Assembly: GCF_000813725.1 (NCBI RefSeq)
Contig: NZ_JWLD01000063.1
Span: forward strand, 39,899 to 103,898
DNA: 64,000 nt
Source: Leisingera sp. ANG-Vp
Lineage (GTDB): Bacteria > Pseudomonadota > Alphaproteobacteria > Rhodobacterales > Rhodobacteraceae
Direction: 5' to 3'
A program made the translations under genes and the position numbers. Positions 34,581 through 44,072 of the stretch are shown one piece after another. A model generated the notes under the pieces. It worked only from the letters and a program-made list of their open reading frames with translations, did not search any database and had not been told where the DNA came from. How positions within the stretch are numbered: the stretch's first letter is position 1; every line of letters begins with the position of its first letter.

Positions 34581-35881
34581 TGGAATGGTATACTGTCGGC
34601 CTTGGCCTCTTGGGCCTGTTGATGCTGTTCATCACCATCGGACTGCCAATCCCCTTTGCCCTTGCAGCCGCTTCGCTGCCGTTCCTGTGGCAGATCCAGG
34701 GCTGGCAGACCTCTATCGTTTCGTCCGAACTGAAGCTGTGGGGCGTATGGATCGACTATATTCTGCTGGCGGTGCCGCTGTTTGTCTTCCTTGGAGAACT
34801 GATAGGCAGGTCCAGTATCGGGCCGAATCTCTACCAGTTTCTGCACCAGGGGGTACGGATCAAGGGCTCTGCCGCCTATGGCTCAATCGGTGCCAGCGCG
34901 GGTTTTGGCGCGGTCTGCGGCTCCTCCATGGTGGGGGCACTGACCATCGGCGGCGTGGCTCTGCCCGAGATGCTGCGGCTGGGGTATGGCAAACGCCTGT
35001 CCAGCGGCGTGCTGGCGGCCGGCGGCACCCTGTCGGTGCTGATCCCGCCCAGCCTGATCCTGCTGTTCTATGGCATCGTGACAGACCAGAGCATTGGCGA
35101 TCTGTTCATTGCAGGCGTTATTCCCGGGCTGATCCTGGTGTCCAGCTTTGTGGTTGTTGTGCTGGTCTGGGGCATGCTCAAGCCCGAAGACATTCCCGGC
35201 ACTGAAGATGCCGGAAAAATGCCCTTGCGGATGATCCTCAGCACTGTTGGGCCCGTGATTGTGATCGGCCTGGTGATTACCGTGGCGATATATGCAGGCA
35301 TCGCCACCCCGACAGAGGCGGCAGCCGTTGCAGCTCTGCTGACCGTGATCCTGGCCTTCCTGGTAGGCGACCTCAGCCTGCAGGGGTTCAAGGACGCGAT
35401 CTTTGCCACCATGCGCACCATGGGTTACCTGGGGCTGCTGCTGTCGGCAGGGGTGCTGTTCGGCTTTGTGCTGACCTATTACCGCGTGCCGCAGCAATTT
35501 ACCGAACTGTTCCTGTCCTTTGAGCTGTCGCCCTATACGGTGCTGGCCATCGTGCTGGTGTTCTACATCATCCTCGGCATGTTCCTTGAGCCGGTGTCGA
35601 TGACCTTTATCACCCTGCCGACGATCTATCCGCTGATGCATGCCGCTGGTTTTGACCTGATTTGGTTCGGCGTTGTCTACACCATCACTATGGAGATCGC
35701 GGTGCTGACGCCGCCTGTGGGGCTGAACCTCTATGTGATCCAGGCCATCGGCCGCGAACAGGTGAGTATCGGCGACGTGATCATGGGCTGCCTGCCTTTC
35801 ATCGCGGCGATGATCCTGCTGATCTCTATTCTTATTCTGTCGCCCGATGTGGCGCTGTGGCTGCCGGAGCAAATGCGCTGA
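34580..35881 (+). CDS. TRAP transporter large permease (DctM)
   Basis: This 433-residue protein has about twelve membrane helices and DctM motifs: MLFITIGLPIPFALAAASLPFL, GSAAYGSIGASAGFGAVCGSSMVGALTIGGVALPEMLRLGYGKRLSSGVLAAGGTLSVLIPPSLILLFYG, and the C-terminal LEPVSMTFITLPTIYPLMHAAGFDLIWFGV...TPPVGLNLYVIQAI. It drives sodium- or proton-coupled uptake across the inner membrane. The start ATG 34580 overlaps the dctQ stop; the next gene starts within its stop. Confidence 0.87.
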   Translation: MEWYTVGLGLLGLLMLFITIGLPIPFALAAASLPFLWQIQGWQTSIVSSELKLWGVWIDYILLAVPLFVFLGELIGRSSIGPNLYQFLHQGVRIKGSAAYGSIGASAGFGAVCGSSMVGALTIGGVALPEMLRLGYGKRLSSGVLAAGGTLSVLIPPSLILLFYGIVTDQSIGDLFIAGVIPGLILVSSFVVVVLVWGMLKPEDIPGTEDAGKMPLRMILSTVGPVIVIGLVITVAIYAGIATPTEAAAVAALLTVILAFLVGDLSLQGFKDAIFATMRTMGYLGLLLSAGVLFGFVLTYYRVPQQFTELFLSFELSPYTVLAIVLVFYIILGMFLEPVSMTFITLPTIYPLMHAAGFDLIWFGVVYTITMEIAVLTPPVGLNLYVIQAIGREQVSIGDVIMGCLPFIAAMILLISILILSPDVALWLPEQMR

Positions 35882-36639
35882 TGCCGAACTTGCCTTATCT
35901 GCGGGCCGGTAAGGGGCCGGTGCTTGTACTGGTGCATGGCTACCTTGGCGGAGCTGCGCAGTGGAAAAAAGAAATCGAGGCCTTCAGCCGGGATTTCGAT
36001 GTCATCGCGCCCAATCTGCCGGGCTTTGGCGATGCGGGCGGCCTGGAAGGCTGCGAAACGATCAACGGCATGGCGCAATCCGTGCTGGCGCTGCTGGACC
36101 ACCTTGGCGTCGAGGAGTTCATCCTGATGGGCCATTCCATGGGCGGCATGATCGCCCAGGAAATGGCGGCTCTCCGGACGGCTTCGGTGCAAAAGCTGGT
36201 GCTGTACGGAACCGGGCCGCTGGGGCTGATGCCGGACCGGTTCGAGCCAATCACTGTTTCACGCGAAAGGCTGCAGGCGGATGGCGTGGCCAAAACCATC
36301 GAACGTATCGGTGCGACCTGGTTCAAGGCAGGAAGCAAGGCCAAGGGATACCCGCTGCTGACCGACATCGGAGCGCAGGCCAACCCGCAAGCTGCCCTCG
36401 CCGCCCTTGGTGCAATGGCCGGCTGGGACGGCCGCGCCGCCCTGTCCAGGCTGACGATGCCAACGCTTGTGGTCTGGGGCGATTCCGACAAGTCCTACCG
36501 CTGGCCGCAGGTCGAGTCGCTTTGGACGAATTTGCCCAATGTCTGCTTGTCTGTCGTGCCAGGTGCGGCCCATGCAGTGCATTTAGAAAAGCCGTCTCTG
36601 TTCCATACGCTGCTATCAGATTTTCTCGGCGAAAACTGA
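35881..36639 (+). CDS. Alpha/beta hydrolase coupled to the TRAP operon
   Basis: This 252-residue alpha/beta hydrolase has LVHGYLGGAAQW (oxyanion region), LMGHSMGGMIAQEMA with nucleophile Ser86, VVWGDSDKSYRWP (Asp) and PGAAHAVHLEKP (His). The ATG overlaps the dctM stop. A hydrolase as the last gene of a TRAP operon suggests that the imported compound is an ester, a lactone or a product needing hydrolysis. Substrate unknown. Confidence 0.82.
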   Translation: MPNLPYLRAGKGPVLVLVHGYLGGAAQWKKEIEAFSRDFDVIAPNLPGFGDAGGLEGCETINGMAQSVLALLDHLGVEEFILMGHSMGGMIAQEMAALRTASVQKLVLYGTGPLGLMPDRFEPITVSRERLQADGVAKTIERIGATWFKAGSKAKGYPLLTDIGAQANPQAALAALGAMAGWDGRAALSRLTMPTLVVWGDSDKSYRWPQVESLWTNLPNVCLSVVPGAAHAVHLEKPSLFHTLLSDFLGEN

Positions 36640-36658
36640 GCATTGCAGATCAATTGAG

Positions 36659-36691
36659 GCAATGTGCTCCAACTTGGCTGCAGCACATTGC
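36659..36691. terminator. Hairpin between converging hydrolase and lysR genes
   Basis: GCAATGTGCT pairs perfectly with AGCACATTGC over ten bases around a 13-base loop, between the hydrolase stop (36639) and the converging LysR stop (36706). It is placed as a bidirectional terminator although no long T-run follows on either strand. Confidence 0.55.
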
Positions 36692-36705
36692 TTGAACTGC
36701 GCAAG

Positions 36706-37584
36706 CTAGTCCGGCGGCGGCAGAAGGCTGCGGAAAATTCGTAAGATCTCGTCGTTCCAGTGACGGTTCAAACCTTCCTGGCGAGAAACCAGGGCGAGTT
36801 CCCGGAACATGCGTTTTGCGTGGTCAGTGATGATGTGCACACGTTCGTCACTGCATCTTTCAACGTCCGGCGCAGGGAGCAGTGTGTAGCCCAGGCCGCT
36901 TTTTACGAATTCCATCGAGGCTTCGAGGTTGTCGAGAATTGTGGTTTGCTTTGGCTGTTCTGTGTTGTCTTTCAAGTAATCTGCGATCAGGTTGCCGATC
37001 CCGGTCGAGGGGCGGAAGTGGATGAACGGCAGCAGGCGGGAAACGTCTTCCAGCGGCCGCCCGGCGTAACTTTTGGGGACCGCGTAAACCATCTCTTCCT
37101 GGTGAATCGTGTCAAACCGGAGATCTGGAGGTGCTTGGGGGACCCGTGTCACCACCGCGGCATCCAGCAGTCCGAGATGCACCTGTTCAAACAGCTGCTC
37201 GGATAAGCCAGTGCTCAGGGCGAATTCTGCGCTGGGCGCGATGCGGGAGATTTGCGCCATGAAATGCGGCAATAGCCGGACACTGGCCGAAGAAATCATG
37301 CCAAGCCGGAAACGCCCGGTCAATTCACCATCCTTTCCGCACAATGCGATGAGTTCACTTTGTTCTTCCAGGACACGAAGAGCCTTGGCGGCGACCTTGC
37401 GTCCCAATGGTGTCAGCTTCGGCGGTCGGAAACTGCGGTCAAAGAGTTGAGCATTCAGTTCGGTTTCCAGGGATTTCATCTGCATGCTCAGCGCCGACAG
37501 CGTCATGTTTTGAAGCTCTGCCGCCTTGCTGAAGGACTGAACCTGGTTGATCCGGACGAGCGTCTCCAAAGCGCGTGTATTCAT
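36706..37584 (-). CDS. LysR family regulator, divergent from acyl-CoA DH-like gene
   Basis: This protein of about 292 residues has the HTH MNTRALETLVRINQVQSFSKAAELQNMTLSALSMQMKSLETELNAQLFDRSFRPPKLTPLG and an effector-binding domain. I take ATG 37584 as the usual LysR N-terminus; the frame opens at 37668. It is divergent from the acyl-CoA-dehydrogenase-like and ThDP enzyme genes. The AT-rich region between them carries the palindrome ATATGCATAT at 37607-37616, a candidate site. It probably regulates that pair. Confidence 0.82.
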   Translation of the reverse strand: MNTRALETLVRINQVQSFSKAAELQNMTLSALSMQMKSLETELNAQLFDRSFRPPKLTPLGRKVAAKALRVLEEQSELIALCGKDGELTGRFRLGMISSASVRLLPHFMAQISRIAPSAEFALSTGLSEQLFEQVHLGLLDAAVVTRVPQAPPDLRFDTIHQEEMVYAVPKSYAGRPLEDVSRLLPFIHFRPSTGIGNLIADYLKDNTEQPKQTTILDNLEASMEFVKSGLGYTLLPAPDVERCSDERVHIITDHAKRMFRELALVSRQEGLNRHWNDEILRIFRSLLPPPD

Positions 37585-37647
37585 AACTTCAACTTTGCTG
37601 AATATGATATGCATATTTATTAGATTGATCTGAATAAGTCTAGCGCC

Positions 37648-38883
37648 ATGATTGGCGGCATGGAACACACATCATCGACAGAAGCTTATCGGGCGATTGC
37701 ACGGGATTTGGCAGTGAAGTTTGCACCGCGTGCTGCTGAGTGGGACAGGAGCCGCAGTTATTGCTGGCAGAATGTTCGGGACCTTGCCCAAGCCGGTATC
37801 ATGGGCATGACCATCCCGGTCGAATACGGCGGCAAGGGGGCCACTTACTACGACACGGTGGTGGTGATCGAGGAGATCGCCAAAGCCTGTACTTTGAGTG
37901 CGCGTATTGTTGTCGAAGCCAATATGGGCGGGATCAGTGCGGTGATGCTTTATGGAACAGACGAACAGAAGCGTCTGTCCGCTGCTCAGGTGCTGTCCGG
38001 TGACAAGCCGGCGATCTGTATCACTGAGCCCGGGGCCGGCAGCGCTGCGACTGAGATGACCACCACCGCGCGCCGGGTCAATGGCGGTTATGTTCTGAAT
38101 GGTTGCAAGCACTGGATTACGGGCGGCGGGGTTTCGAAACTGCACGTGATCTTCGCCAAGGTTCTGGATGAGGACGGCGAAGAGCAGGGTATCAGCGGCT
38201 TTCTGGTGATAGTTGACCCTGAAAACGGTATTGAGCCAAAGGGCTTCAAGGTCGCCGGCCGCGAGCACACACTGGGTCTATGCGGAATGCCCGAAGCGGA
38301 ACTGGTGTTCGAAGATCTGCATGTTGAGGATGATATGGTCCTGACCTTTCCTTCCGGGTTCCGCCGCGGTTTTGCCGAACTGATGAGCGCCTACAACAGC
38401 CAGCGCGTCGGTGCGGGCACAATCGCCATGGGCGTGGCCGCCGGTGCCTTGGAGCACGCCAAGCGGTATCTCAAAGAGCGGCACCAGTTCGGGCGCCCCT
38501 TGGCCGAATTCCAGGGTCTGCAATGGATGCTGGCCGACATGGATGCCGCAGTGCATGCTTCGCGTCTGATGCTGCATGAAGCCGCGAAGTCGCGCGGACC
38601 TGGCGGTTCGCCTTTTCCAGACATCATGATGGCGGCCCGCGCCAAGGCTTTTGCCACCGAATTGGCCATCAAGGTGGTGAATGATGCGCTGCAGATATTC
38701 GGCGCCCGCGGCTACGGCGGCAAAGAGCCGATTGAGCGGATGTACCGTGATGTGCGCATGTTCACCATCGGCGGCGGAACCGTGCAGGTGCTGAAAACCC
38801 AGGTTGCGGGCCAGCTTCTGGGCATGAAAACGCCTCAAACTCGGGATGGATACAGCAAATTGGCCGCACAGGCGGGAGAGTGA
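37648..38883 (+). CDS. Acyl-CoA dehydrogenase-fold protein lacking the catalytic Glu
   Basis: This 411-residue protein has the full family outline: IPVEYGGKGATYYD, ICITEPGAGSAATEM (FAD/CoA region), NGCKHWITGG, RVGAGTIAMGVAAGALEHAKRYLKERHQFGRPLAEFQGLQ and QIFGARGYGGKEPIERMYRDVRMFTIGGGTVQVLK. In ordinary short-chain dehydrogenases the last motif is IYEGT, whose Glu is the base. Here Gly376 takes that place, so alpha-proton abstraction should fail unless a base comes from elsewhere. Some family members without this Glu, such as 3-sulfinopropionyl-CoA desulfinase as I recall, do other chemistry. It is co-transcribed with a ThDP enzyme one base downstream. Confidence 0.8.
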   Translation: MIGGMEHTSSTEAYRAIARDLAVKFAPRAAEWDRSRSYCWQNVRDLAQAGIMGMTIPVEYGGKGATYYDTVVVIEEIAKACTLSARIVVEANMGGISAVMLYGTDEQKRLSAAQVLSGDKPAICITEPGAGSAATEMTTTARRVNGGYVLNGCKHWITGGGVSKLHVIFAKVLDEDGEEQGISGFLVIVDPENGIEPKGFKVAGREHTLGLCGMPEAELVFEDLHVEDDMVLTFPSGFRRGFAELMSAYNSQRVGAGTIAMGVAAGALEHAKRYLKERHQFGRPLAEFQGLQWMLADMDAAVHASRLMLHEAAKSRGPGGSPFPDIMMAARAKAFATELAIKVVNDALQIFGARGYGGKEPIERMYRDVRMFTIGGGTVQVLKTQVAGQLLGMKTPQTRDGYSKLAAQAGE

Positions 38884-38884
38884 G

Positions 38885-40513
38885 ATGCCGGAAGTGAACG
38901 GACCAGTGCGCGCGGCAGATCTTGTGGCCCGCAGACTGTATGAGGCCGGGTGCCGCTATGCTTTCGGGATGCCCGGAGGCGAAGTGCTGACAATCGTGGA
39001 TGCACTGGAGCAAGCAGGCATTCGGTTCGTCCTCTGCAAACACGAAAACAACGCTGGCTTTATCGCTGAGGGCGTCCATCACCGCGACGGCGCCCCAGCG
39101 ATCCTGGTGGCGACTGTTGGACCGGGCGTGGTCAACGGAGTGAATGTGGTTGCCAATGCTATGCAGGACCGTGTGCCGATGATCGTGCTTTCCGGCTGCG
39201 TCGATGCAGATGAGGCGCAGACCTACACCCACCAGGTGTTCGACCACCAGCAGGTCTTCCGCTCGATCACTAAGGAAACGTTCCGGCTTTCCGCCGACAG
39301 CGCTGATATTATTGCCGATAAGGCAGTCAGCATTGCACGGGAGGGCCGGGCCGGGCCGGTGCATATTGATGTGCCGATCTCAGTCGCGGACGAACGTGTC
39401 AGCCCGGCCATTCTTCGGCGCCGTCCGGCGGCCGTGCGGGCGGTGCCTGCCGAGGGCTCAGATCTGGATCAGGCCCGCCGCTGGCTGGCGGCGGCGAAAC
39501 GTCCGGTGATGATTGCCGGGCTCGATGCTGTTGCCGAAGGTGCGGGCGCCGGTATCCGCGCGTTCTGCGAGGCTTTCGGCGTGCCGCTGATTACCAGCTA
39601 CAAGGCCAAGGGAATCGTACCGGAAACGCATGAATTATGCCTGGGCGGAGCCGGTCTTTCGCCGAAAGCCGACAAGCATCTTCTGCCGTTCATCCGCGAG
39701 GCTGATCTGATCATCTGCGCAGGCTATGATCCAATCGAGATGCGGAGCGGCTGGCGGGAGGTCTGGGATCCGGCGTCGGTCAATGTGATCGACATCGCGG
39801 CGGTGCCGAATACCCACTACATGCATCAGGCCAGCTTGAATTTTGTCGCGGCAACCGGTGAAACCCTGATGCTGCTGGGACAGGGCGTTACGCCGCAGGC
39901 GACCTGGGCTGAAGGCCAGCTGACTGCCGTGAGGTCGGCGCTGGCCGGGGCATTTCCAACGGATGCCGAATGGGGCCCTGCCGCCATCATAGATGAATGC
40001 CGCAAGGCCCTTCCGGACACTGCACTGGCCACGGCGGATTCGGGCGCACACCGTATTCTGCTCAGCCAGATGTGGGACTGTCATGAGCCGCGCGGGCTGA
40101 TCCAGTCGTCGGCGCTCTGCACCATGGGCTGCGCGGTTCCGATGGCGATAGGCGAAAAACTGGCGTCGCCGGACCGGCCGGTCATCTCCTTTTCCGGCGA
40201 TGCGGGCATGCTGATGGTCGCTGGGGAATTGTCAACTGCAGCCGAGCTGGGCAGCAGCCCGGTTTTTGTAGTTTTTGTCGATGCTTGTTTGTCGCTGATC
40301 GAGCTCAAACAGCGTCAGCGCCAGATGGCCGGCAACGGTGTCGGTTTCGGCAAGCACGACTTTGCCGCGCTTGGCCGTGCCTTTGGCGGCGAGGGTCATA
40401 CGGTGACAACCCGGCAGGAGTTGCGCACAGCACTCGAAGCCGCGCAATCCTCCGATGCGTTCACCGTCATTGCTGCCGTAATCAAACCCAGGGCCTACGA
40501 TGGGCTGATCTGA
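38885..40513 (+). CDS. ThDP-dependent enzyme, acetolactate-synthase-like
   Basis: This protein of about 542 residues has three domains of the POX/AHAS type. The N-terminal PYR domain has CKHENNAGFIAEGV with the cofactor-activating Glu54. A central domain follows. In the C-terminal PP domain the ThDP motif reads SFSGDAGMLMVAGEL...VFVDACLSL near 437-470. The usual GDG...NN is therefore GDA...VD, still offering Asp ligands for magnesium. The family includes decarboxylases, lyases and carboligases of 2-oxo or 2-hydroxyacyl substrates. Only one base separates it from the upstream acyl-CoA-dehydrogenase-like gene, so the two probably work in one pathway. Substrate unknown. Confidence 0.8.
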   Translation: MPEVNGPVRAADLVARRLYEAGCRYAFGMPGGEVLTIVDALEQAGIRFVLCKHENNAGFIAEGVHHRDGAPAILVATVGPGVVNGVNVVANAMQDRVPMIVLSGCVDADEAQTYTHQVFDHQQVFRSITKETFRLSADSADIIADKAVSIAREGRAGPVHIDVPISVADERVSPAILRRRPAAVRAVPAEGSDLDQARRWLAAAKRPVMIAGLDAVAEGAGAGIRAFCEAFGVPLITSYKAKGIVPETHELCLGGAGLSPKADKHLLPFIREADLIICAGYDPIEMRSGWREVWDPASVNVIDIAAVPNTHYMHQASLNFVAATGETLMLLGQGVTPQATWAEGQLTAVRSALAGAFPTDAEWGPAAIIDECRKALPDTALATADSGAHRILLSQMWDCHEPRGLIQSSALCTMGCAVPMAIGEKLASPDRPVISFSGDAGMLMVAGELSTAAELGSSPVFVVFVDACLSLIELKQRQRQMAGNGVGFGKHDFAALGRAFGGEGHTVTTRQELRTALEAAQSSDAFTVIAAVIKPRAYDGLI

Positions 40514-40711
40514 GACTGGGACAGGAGCGCAGTTATTGTCGCGCGCCCGGCTTGCCGGACCCGCTGCGCGGCCGCTTGAACCGTGGCGATATGCCTTCAG
40601 CCTTCCAAATCCGCAGACGGAACTGGGTTTTACTCTGCCTGTCACCGAATAAGTTTGGCAGAACCCGGGAACTCATTGAAAATTCAGGCCCAAAATGGCA
40701 TGGTTGGCTTT

Positions 40712-42040
40712 ATGCTGAAGTTGTTCCCGATAACTTTGGCCCTTTTGGCCCTGACCGCTTTTGTTTCACTGCGGCCGGAGCCTGGCACGGAAACAACTTA
40801 CCTCTCACATCCCGTAGAACATGGCCCGCTGATCGAACTGGTGACGGCGACCGGGACCCTGGATGCGCTGATAAAAGTGGATATCAGCTCGCAAGTTTCA
40901 GGCCGGATCACCGAGGTGAAAGCCGGATTCAACAGCCGTGTCAGCAAGGGCGAGACTCTGGCCATCATTGACCGTGAAGGGTTTCAGGCGCGTGTCGAAG
41001 AAGCGCGAGCGGCGGTCGAAATCGCGTTGGCGGCAGTCGAAGTCCAAAGTGCTACGCTTGAAAAGGCCGCGGTAGACATCGAAACAGCCCGGCAGGAGCT
41101 GAACGTTTTCCACGCCAGAATTGATCAGGCCGCTGCCGATCTCTCGCTCGCGCGGGCACGGCTTGCCCGCAGGGAAGCCTTGCAGAAGAACGGGACCGTC
41201 TCGGCGGCTGATGTGGAAGATGACCAGAGTGCGGTGCTGAGCGCAGAAGCGCAGCTGCGCGAAGCGGAAGCGCAGCTGGCAGCGGGCAGCCAGAGGATCG
41301 AGGCGGCACGGGCCGAACACGCCCGGGCCCGGGCGGAACTTGCAGGGGCGCGGGCGAATGTGCCTCAGCGCCAGGCGGCCCTGCAACTGGCCCAGGTCGA
41401 ATTGGAGCGCACGGCGATCCGGGCTCCGATCGATGGGGTTGTCATCGACCGCAGTGTGGATGAGGGGCAAACCGTTGCCGCAACGCTGGAAGCGCCAAAG
41501 CTGTTCACGATTGCTGAGGAATTGAGCCGGATGGTGGTTCACGTCAGTGTGGATGAGACCGACATCGGACACATTCGAACCGGCCAGTCAGCCGTGTTCG
41601 CCGTTGATGCTTACCCGGCGAAGCAATTCTCAGGGACTGTGAGCGAAATCAGGAAATCAGCGAAAGTTTTTCAGAACATTGTCACCTATACCGTGGTTCT
41701 GAATACGGAAAATCCGGGCGATCTTCTGTTCCCGGGCATGACTGCACTGGTCGACATAGCGATCCGCGAGACCGCTCCGGCCCTGAAAGTGCCAACCAGC
41801 GTATTGGCTTTCCAACCCTCCCAGGAAGGCCTGGCGCAGGACACTGTCGGGCAGCCGGTTGTCTGGCGTCTGGATCAATCCGGCACTCCGGAGCCTGTGG
41901 CGGTTCTGACTGGCGAGCAGGATGCCAGCCACACGGCGGTGATCTCGGAACACCTCAAGGAAGGCGATCTGGTCATCAGCGGTGAAATCAAGACGCAAGC
42001 CGAAAGCCGATTGCAGCAGATCTTCCGGAACTGGTGGTAG
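40712..42040 (+). CDS. MacA-type periplasmic adaptor (membrane fusion protein)
   Basis: The HlyD/MacA protein has about 442 residues. It has an N-terminal anchor (MLKLFPITLALLALTAFVSL), a split lipoyl/barrel-sandwich domain (VDISSQVSGRITEVKAGFNSRVSKGETLAIID ... LERTAIRAPIDGVVIDRSVDEGQTV) and a long alpha-hairpin coiled coil of Ala/Glu/Arg-rich helices between them (about 90-220). Membrane-proximal beta domains follow. Start uncertain: ATG 40700 or 40712; neither has a strong ribosome site. It overlaps the ATPase gene by a few bases and should link MacB to an outer-membrane TolC channel encoded elsewhere. Confidence 0.83.
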   Translation: MLKLFPITLALLALTAFVSLRPEPGTETTYLSHPVEHGPLIELVTATGTLDALIKVDISSQVSGRITEVKAGFNSRVSKGETLAIIDREGFQARVEEARAAVEIALAAVEVQSATLEKAAVDIETARQELNVFHARIDQAAADLSLARARLARREALQKNGTVSAADVEDDQSAVLSAEAQLREAEAQLAAGSQRIEAARAEHARARAELAGARANVPQRQAALQLAQVELERTAIRAPIDGVVIDRSVDEGQTVAATLEAPKLFTIAEELSRMVVHVSVDETDIGHIRTGQSAVFAVDAYPAKQFSGTVSEIRKSAKVFQNIVTYTVVLNTENPGDLLFPGMTALVDIAIRETAPALKVPTSVLAFQPSQEGLAQDTVGQPVVWRLDQSGTPEPVAVLTGEQDASHTAVISEHLKEGDLVISGEIKTQAESRLQQIFRNWW

Positions 42041-42045
42041 AGCCC

Positions 42046-42846
42046 ATGTTCATCGAAGCTCGAAACATCTGCAGAAGCTACCGGACCGGCACGTCGCGGG
42101 TTGAGGCGGTTCGCAGCTGTTCTTTTTCCATGGCCGCTGGGGAATTCCTGGCGATCACCGGTCCAAGCGGATCCGGAAAATCCACTCTGATGTCCATTCT
42201 TGGCCTGCTGGAGCGGCCTAGTTCCGGCTCCCTCTGGTTTCGGGGAAAGGATACGGGGGAGATGCCGGCCGGCATTCGCGCCAGGCTTCGTAACCAAGAG
42301 CTTGGGTTTGTGTTCCAGTCATACAATCTGCTGCCCCGCCTCACCGCCTTGGAGAATGTGGAACTGCCAATGATCTATGCGGGACTGCGGGCGGCCAAGC
42401 GCAAGAGCCGGGCGCGTGCTTTGCTCCGCAAGACCGGGCTGGAAGACCGCCGGAACCACTTTCCCAGCCAGCTGTCAGGCGGCGAACAGCAGCGGATTGC
42501 CATCGCCAGGGCACTGGCCAACGGCCCGGGACTGATCCTGGCGGATGAGCCGACTGGAGCGCTGGACAGTGAGAAGGGCGGGCAAATCCTTGCTTTGTTT
42601 CAGGAGATCAATGCCGAAGGGCGCTCAATAGCGGTCATTACACACGATGAGGATGTTGCCCGCCGCGCGGACCGTATTCTCCGCATGAAAGACGGTGAAA
42701 TCATCGGTGATGAACAGGTGGACCCGGACAGCCGGGAGCAACCTGACTCTTTGGCCCGGTTTGTCCGGCATCCAACTGGCGAGGGCGAGCCAGCCTCCAG
42801 TGAAGGCACCGGTAAGACCGGCGGAGGCGGCAATGCCCCTGTTTGA
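42046..42846 (+). CDS. ABC transporter ATPase, MacB/LolD type
   Basis: The ATPase has about 266 residues, with Walker [11 protein letters not shown]-loop [24 protein letters not shown], signature [15 protein letters not shown], Walker [13 protein letters not shown] and switch His in [10 protein letters not shown]. It is preceded by the MacA-type gene and overlaps the permease gene by 14 bases. In most MacB proteins the ATPase and permease are fused; here they are separate chains. The C-terminal tail (from about residue 225) is polar and poorly conserved-looking. It exports a peptide, lipid or drug of unknown identity. Confidence 0.87.
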   Translation: MFIEARNICRSYRTGTSRVEAVRSCSFSMAAGEFLAITGPSGSGKSTLMSILGLLERPSSGSLWFRGKDTGEMPAGIRARLRNQELGFVFQSYNLLPRLTALENVELPMIYAGLRAAKRKSRARALLRKTGLEDRRNHFPSQLSGGEQQRIAIARALANGPGLILADEPTGALDSEKGGQILALFQEINAEGRSIAVITHDEDVARRADRILRMKDGEIIGDEQVDPDSREQPDSLARFVRHPTGEGEPASSEGTGKTGGGGNAPV

Positions 42847-44068
42847 AAGCCTCAGGCTTGCCTTGCGGGCGTTGAAGGCAAACCTGCTGCGCAGTTTTCT
42901 GACGATGCTGGGCATTATTGTCGGGGTCACCTCGGTTGTGGCGATGGTGGCCTTTGCGGCTGGTGCACAGCGGGAGATCGACCGGCAGATCAAAACGCTT
43001 GGCGCCAATGTGCTTATGATCGTGCCGGAATTGAACCGGGGAACCGATGCAAAGGCGGGCCTGTACCAAGCGGCTATCCTGCGTGAAGCCGACGCGGAGG
43101 CGATAGAGGTGCATATCCCTCAGGTCATTGCCGCGGCGCCTTCCGCCCGGGCAGAGCTGCAAGTGATCAACAGGAACCGCAACACCTGGGTCACCGTCAA
43201 CGGCACGACAGCGCGCTATTTCACCATCCGTGAATGGCCGCTGACCCGCGGGCGGCTGTTTTCCAGCAAAGAGCAGGCAAACGCTGGCAAAGTAGCCCTG
43301 CTGGGACAGGACACTGCTGAAAAACTGTTCGGGGACAGCGATCCGGTCGGCCAGACCATCCGCATTCTTTCGGTGCCGTTCGAAATCATCGGCATCCTGG
43401 CGGAGAAAGGCACTTCGGGTTCCGGGCGGGCGCAGGATGAAATCATCTTCATTCCGATCAGCACCGCGCAACGGCGGCTGTTCGGGAGTGCAAATCCGGT
43501 GCATCGCGGTTCAGTCGACTATATTTTGGCCAAGGCGTCTTCGGGTGCGGCGGTGCCATTGGCAGAACAGGAGACCGCAAGGCTGCTACGGCAAAGGCAC
43601 CGGATTCCGGCGGGCCGCGCAGACGATTTCCGTATTGTCGACCCCGCCTCGCTGATGGAGGCCCGGCACGCTGCTTCGCGGACCATCGGCTGGCTGCTGG
43701 CGGGTATTGCCGGTGTCTCGCTGGTGGTGGGCGGGATCAGCATTATGAACATCATGCTTGTCTCGGTCACAGAACGCACCCGCGAGATCGGGCTGCGGAT
43801 GGCAGTTGGTGCCCGTGCCCGCGATGTTCAGTTCCAGTTTCTGATGGAGGCGGTGCTGCTGTGCTTCCTGGGCGGGCTGATCGGACTCGCTGCCGGGGCT
43901 GCACTGGCCTTTGGTGCCAGCAAACTGGCTGGCTGGCCGGTGTTTCTGAGCCCGCTGTCGCTGATCGGCGCGGTTGGCCTGGCTTCGGCTGTGGGGATGG
44001 TGTTCGGTTTCTTCCCGGCGAGGCGCGCATCGCGCCTGGATCCGGTGACGGCCCTGCGGATGGAATGA
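42833..44068 (+). CDS. ABC transporter permease, MacB/FtsX type
   Basis: This 411-residue protein has an N-terminal helix (SFLTMLGIIVGVTSVVAMVAFAAGA) and a MacB periplasmic core domain of about 220 residues with an FEIIGILAEKGTSGSGR strand region. Three C-terminal FtsX helices follow, near 285-405 (SLVVGGISIMNIMLVSVTERTREIGLRMAVGARARDVQFQFLMEAVLLC). The coupling motif ERTREIGLRMAVGA is typical. Start ATG 42833 lies within the ATPase gene. With the upstream genes it forms a tripartite efflux system. Confidence 0.87.
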   Translation: MPLFESLRLALRALKANLLRSFLTMLGIIVGVTSVVAMVAFAAGAQREIDRQIKTLGANVLMIVPELNRGTDAKAGLYQAAILREADAEAIEVHIPQVIAAAPSARAELQVINRNRNTWVTVNGTTARYFTIREWPLTRGRLFSSKEQANAGKVALLGQDTAEKLFGDSDPVGQTIRILSVPFEIIGILAEKGTSGSGRAQDEIIFIPISTAQRRLFGSANPVHRGSVDYILAKASSGAAVPLAEQETARLLRQRHRIPAGRADDFRIVDPASLMEARHAASRTIGWLLAGIAGVSLVVGGISIMNIMLVSVTERTREIGLRMAVGARARDVQFQFLMEAVLLCFLGGLIGLAAGAALAFGASKLAGWPVFLSPLSLIGAVGLASAVGMVFGFFPARRASRLDPVTALRME

Positions 44069-44072
44069 CTGG

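Noticed and set aside
34883..35872. 329-codon minus-strand frame opposite dctM
   Set aside because: Antisense of a clear DctM; His/Gln-rich shadow.
42046..44068. LolCDE lipoprotein release system
   Set aside because: The ATPase resembles LolD, but the upstream MacA-type adaptor and a single MacB-like permease fit a MacAB efflux system better.
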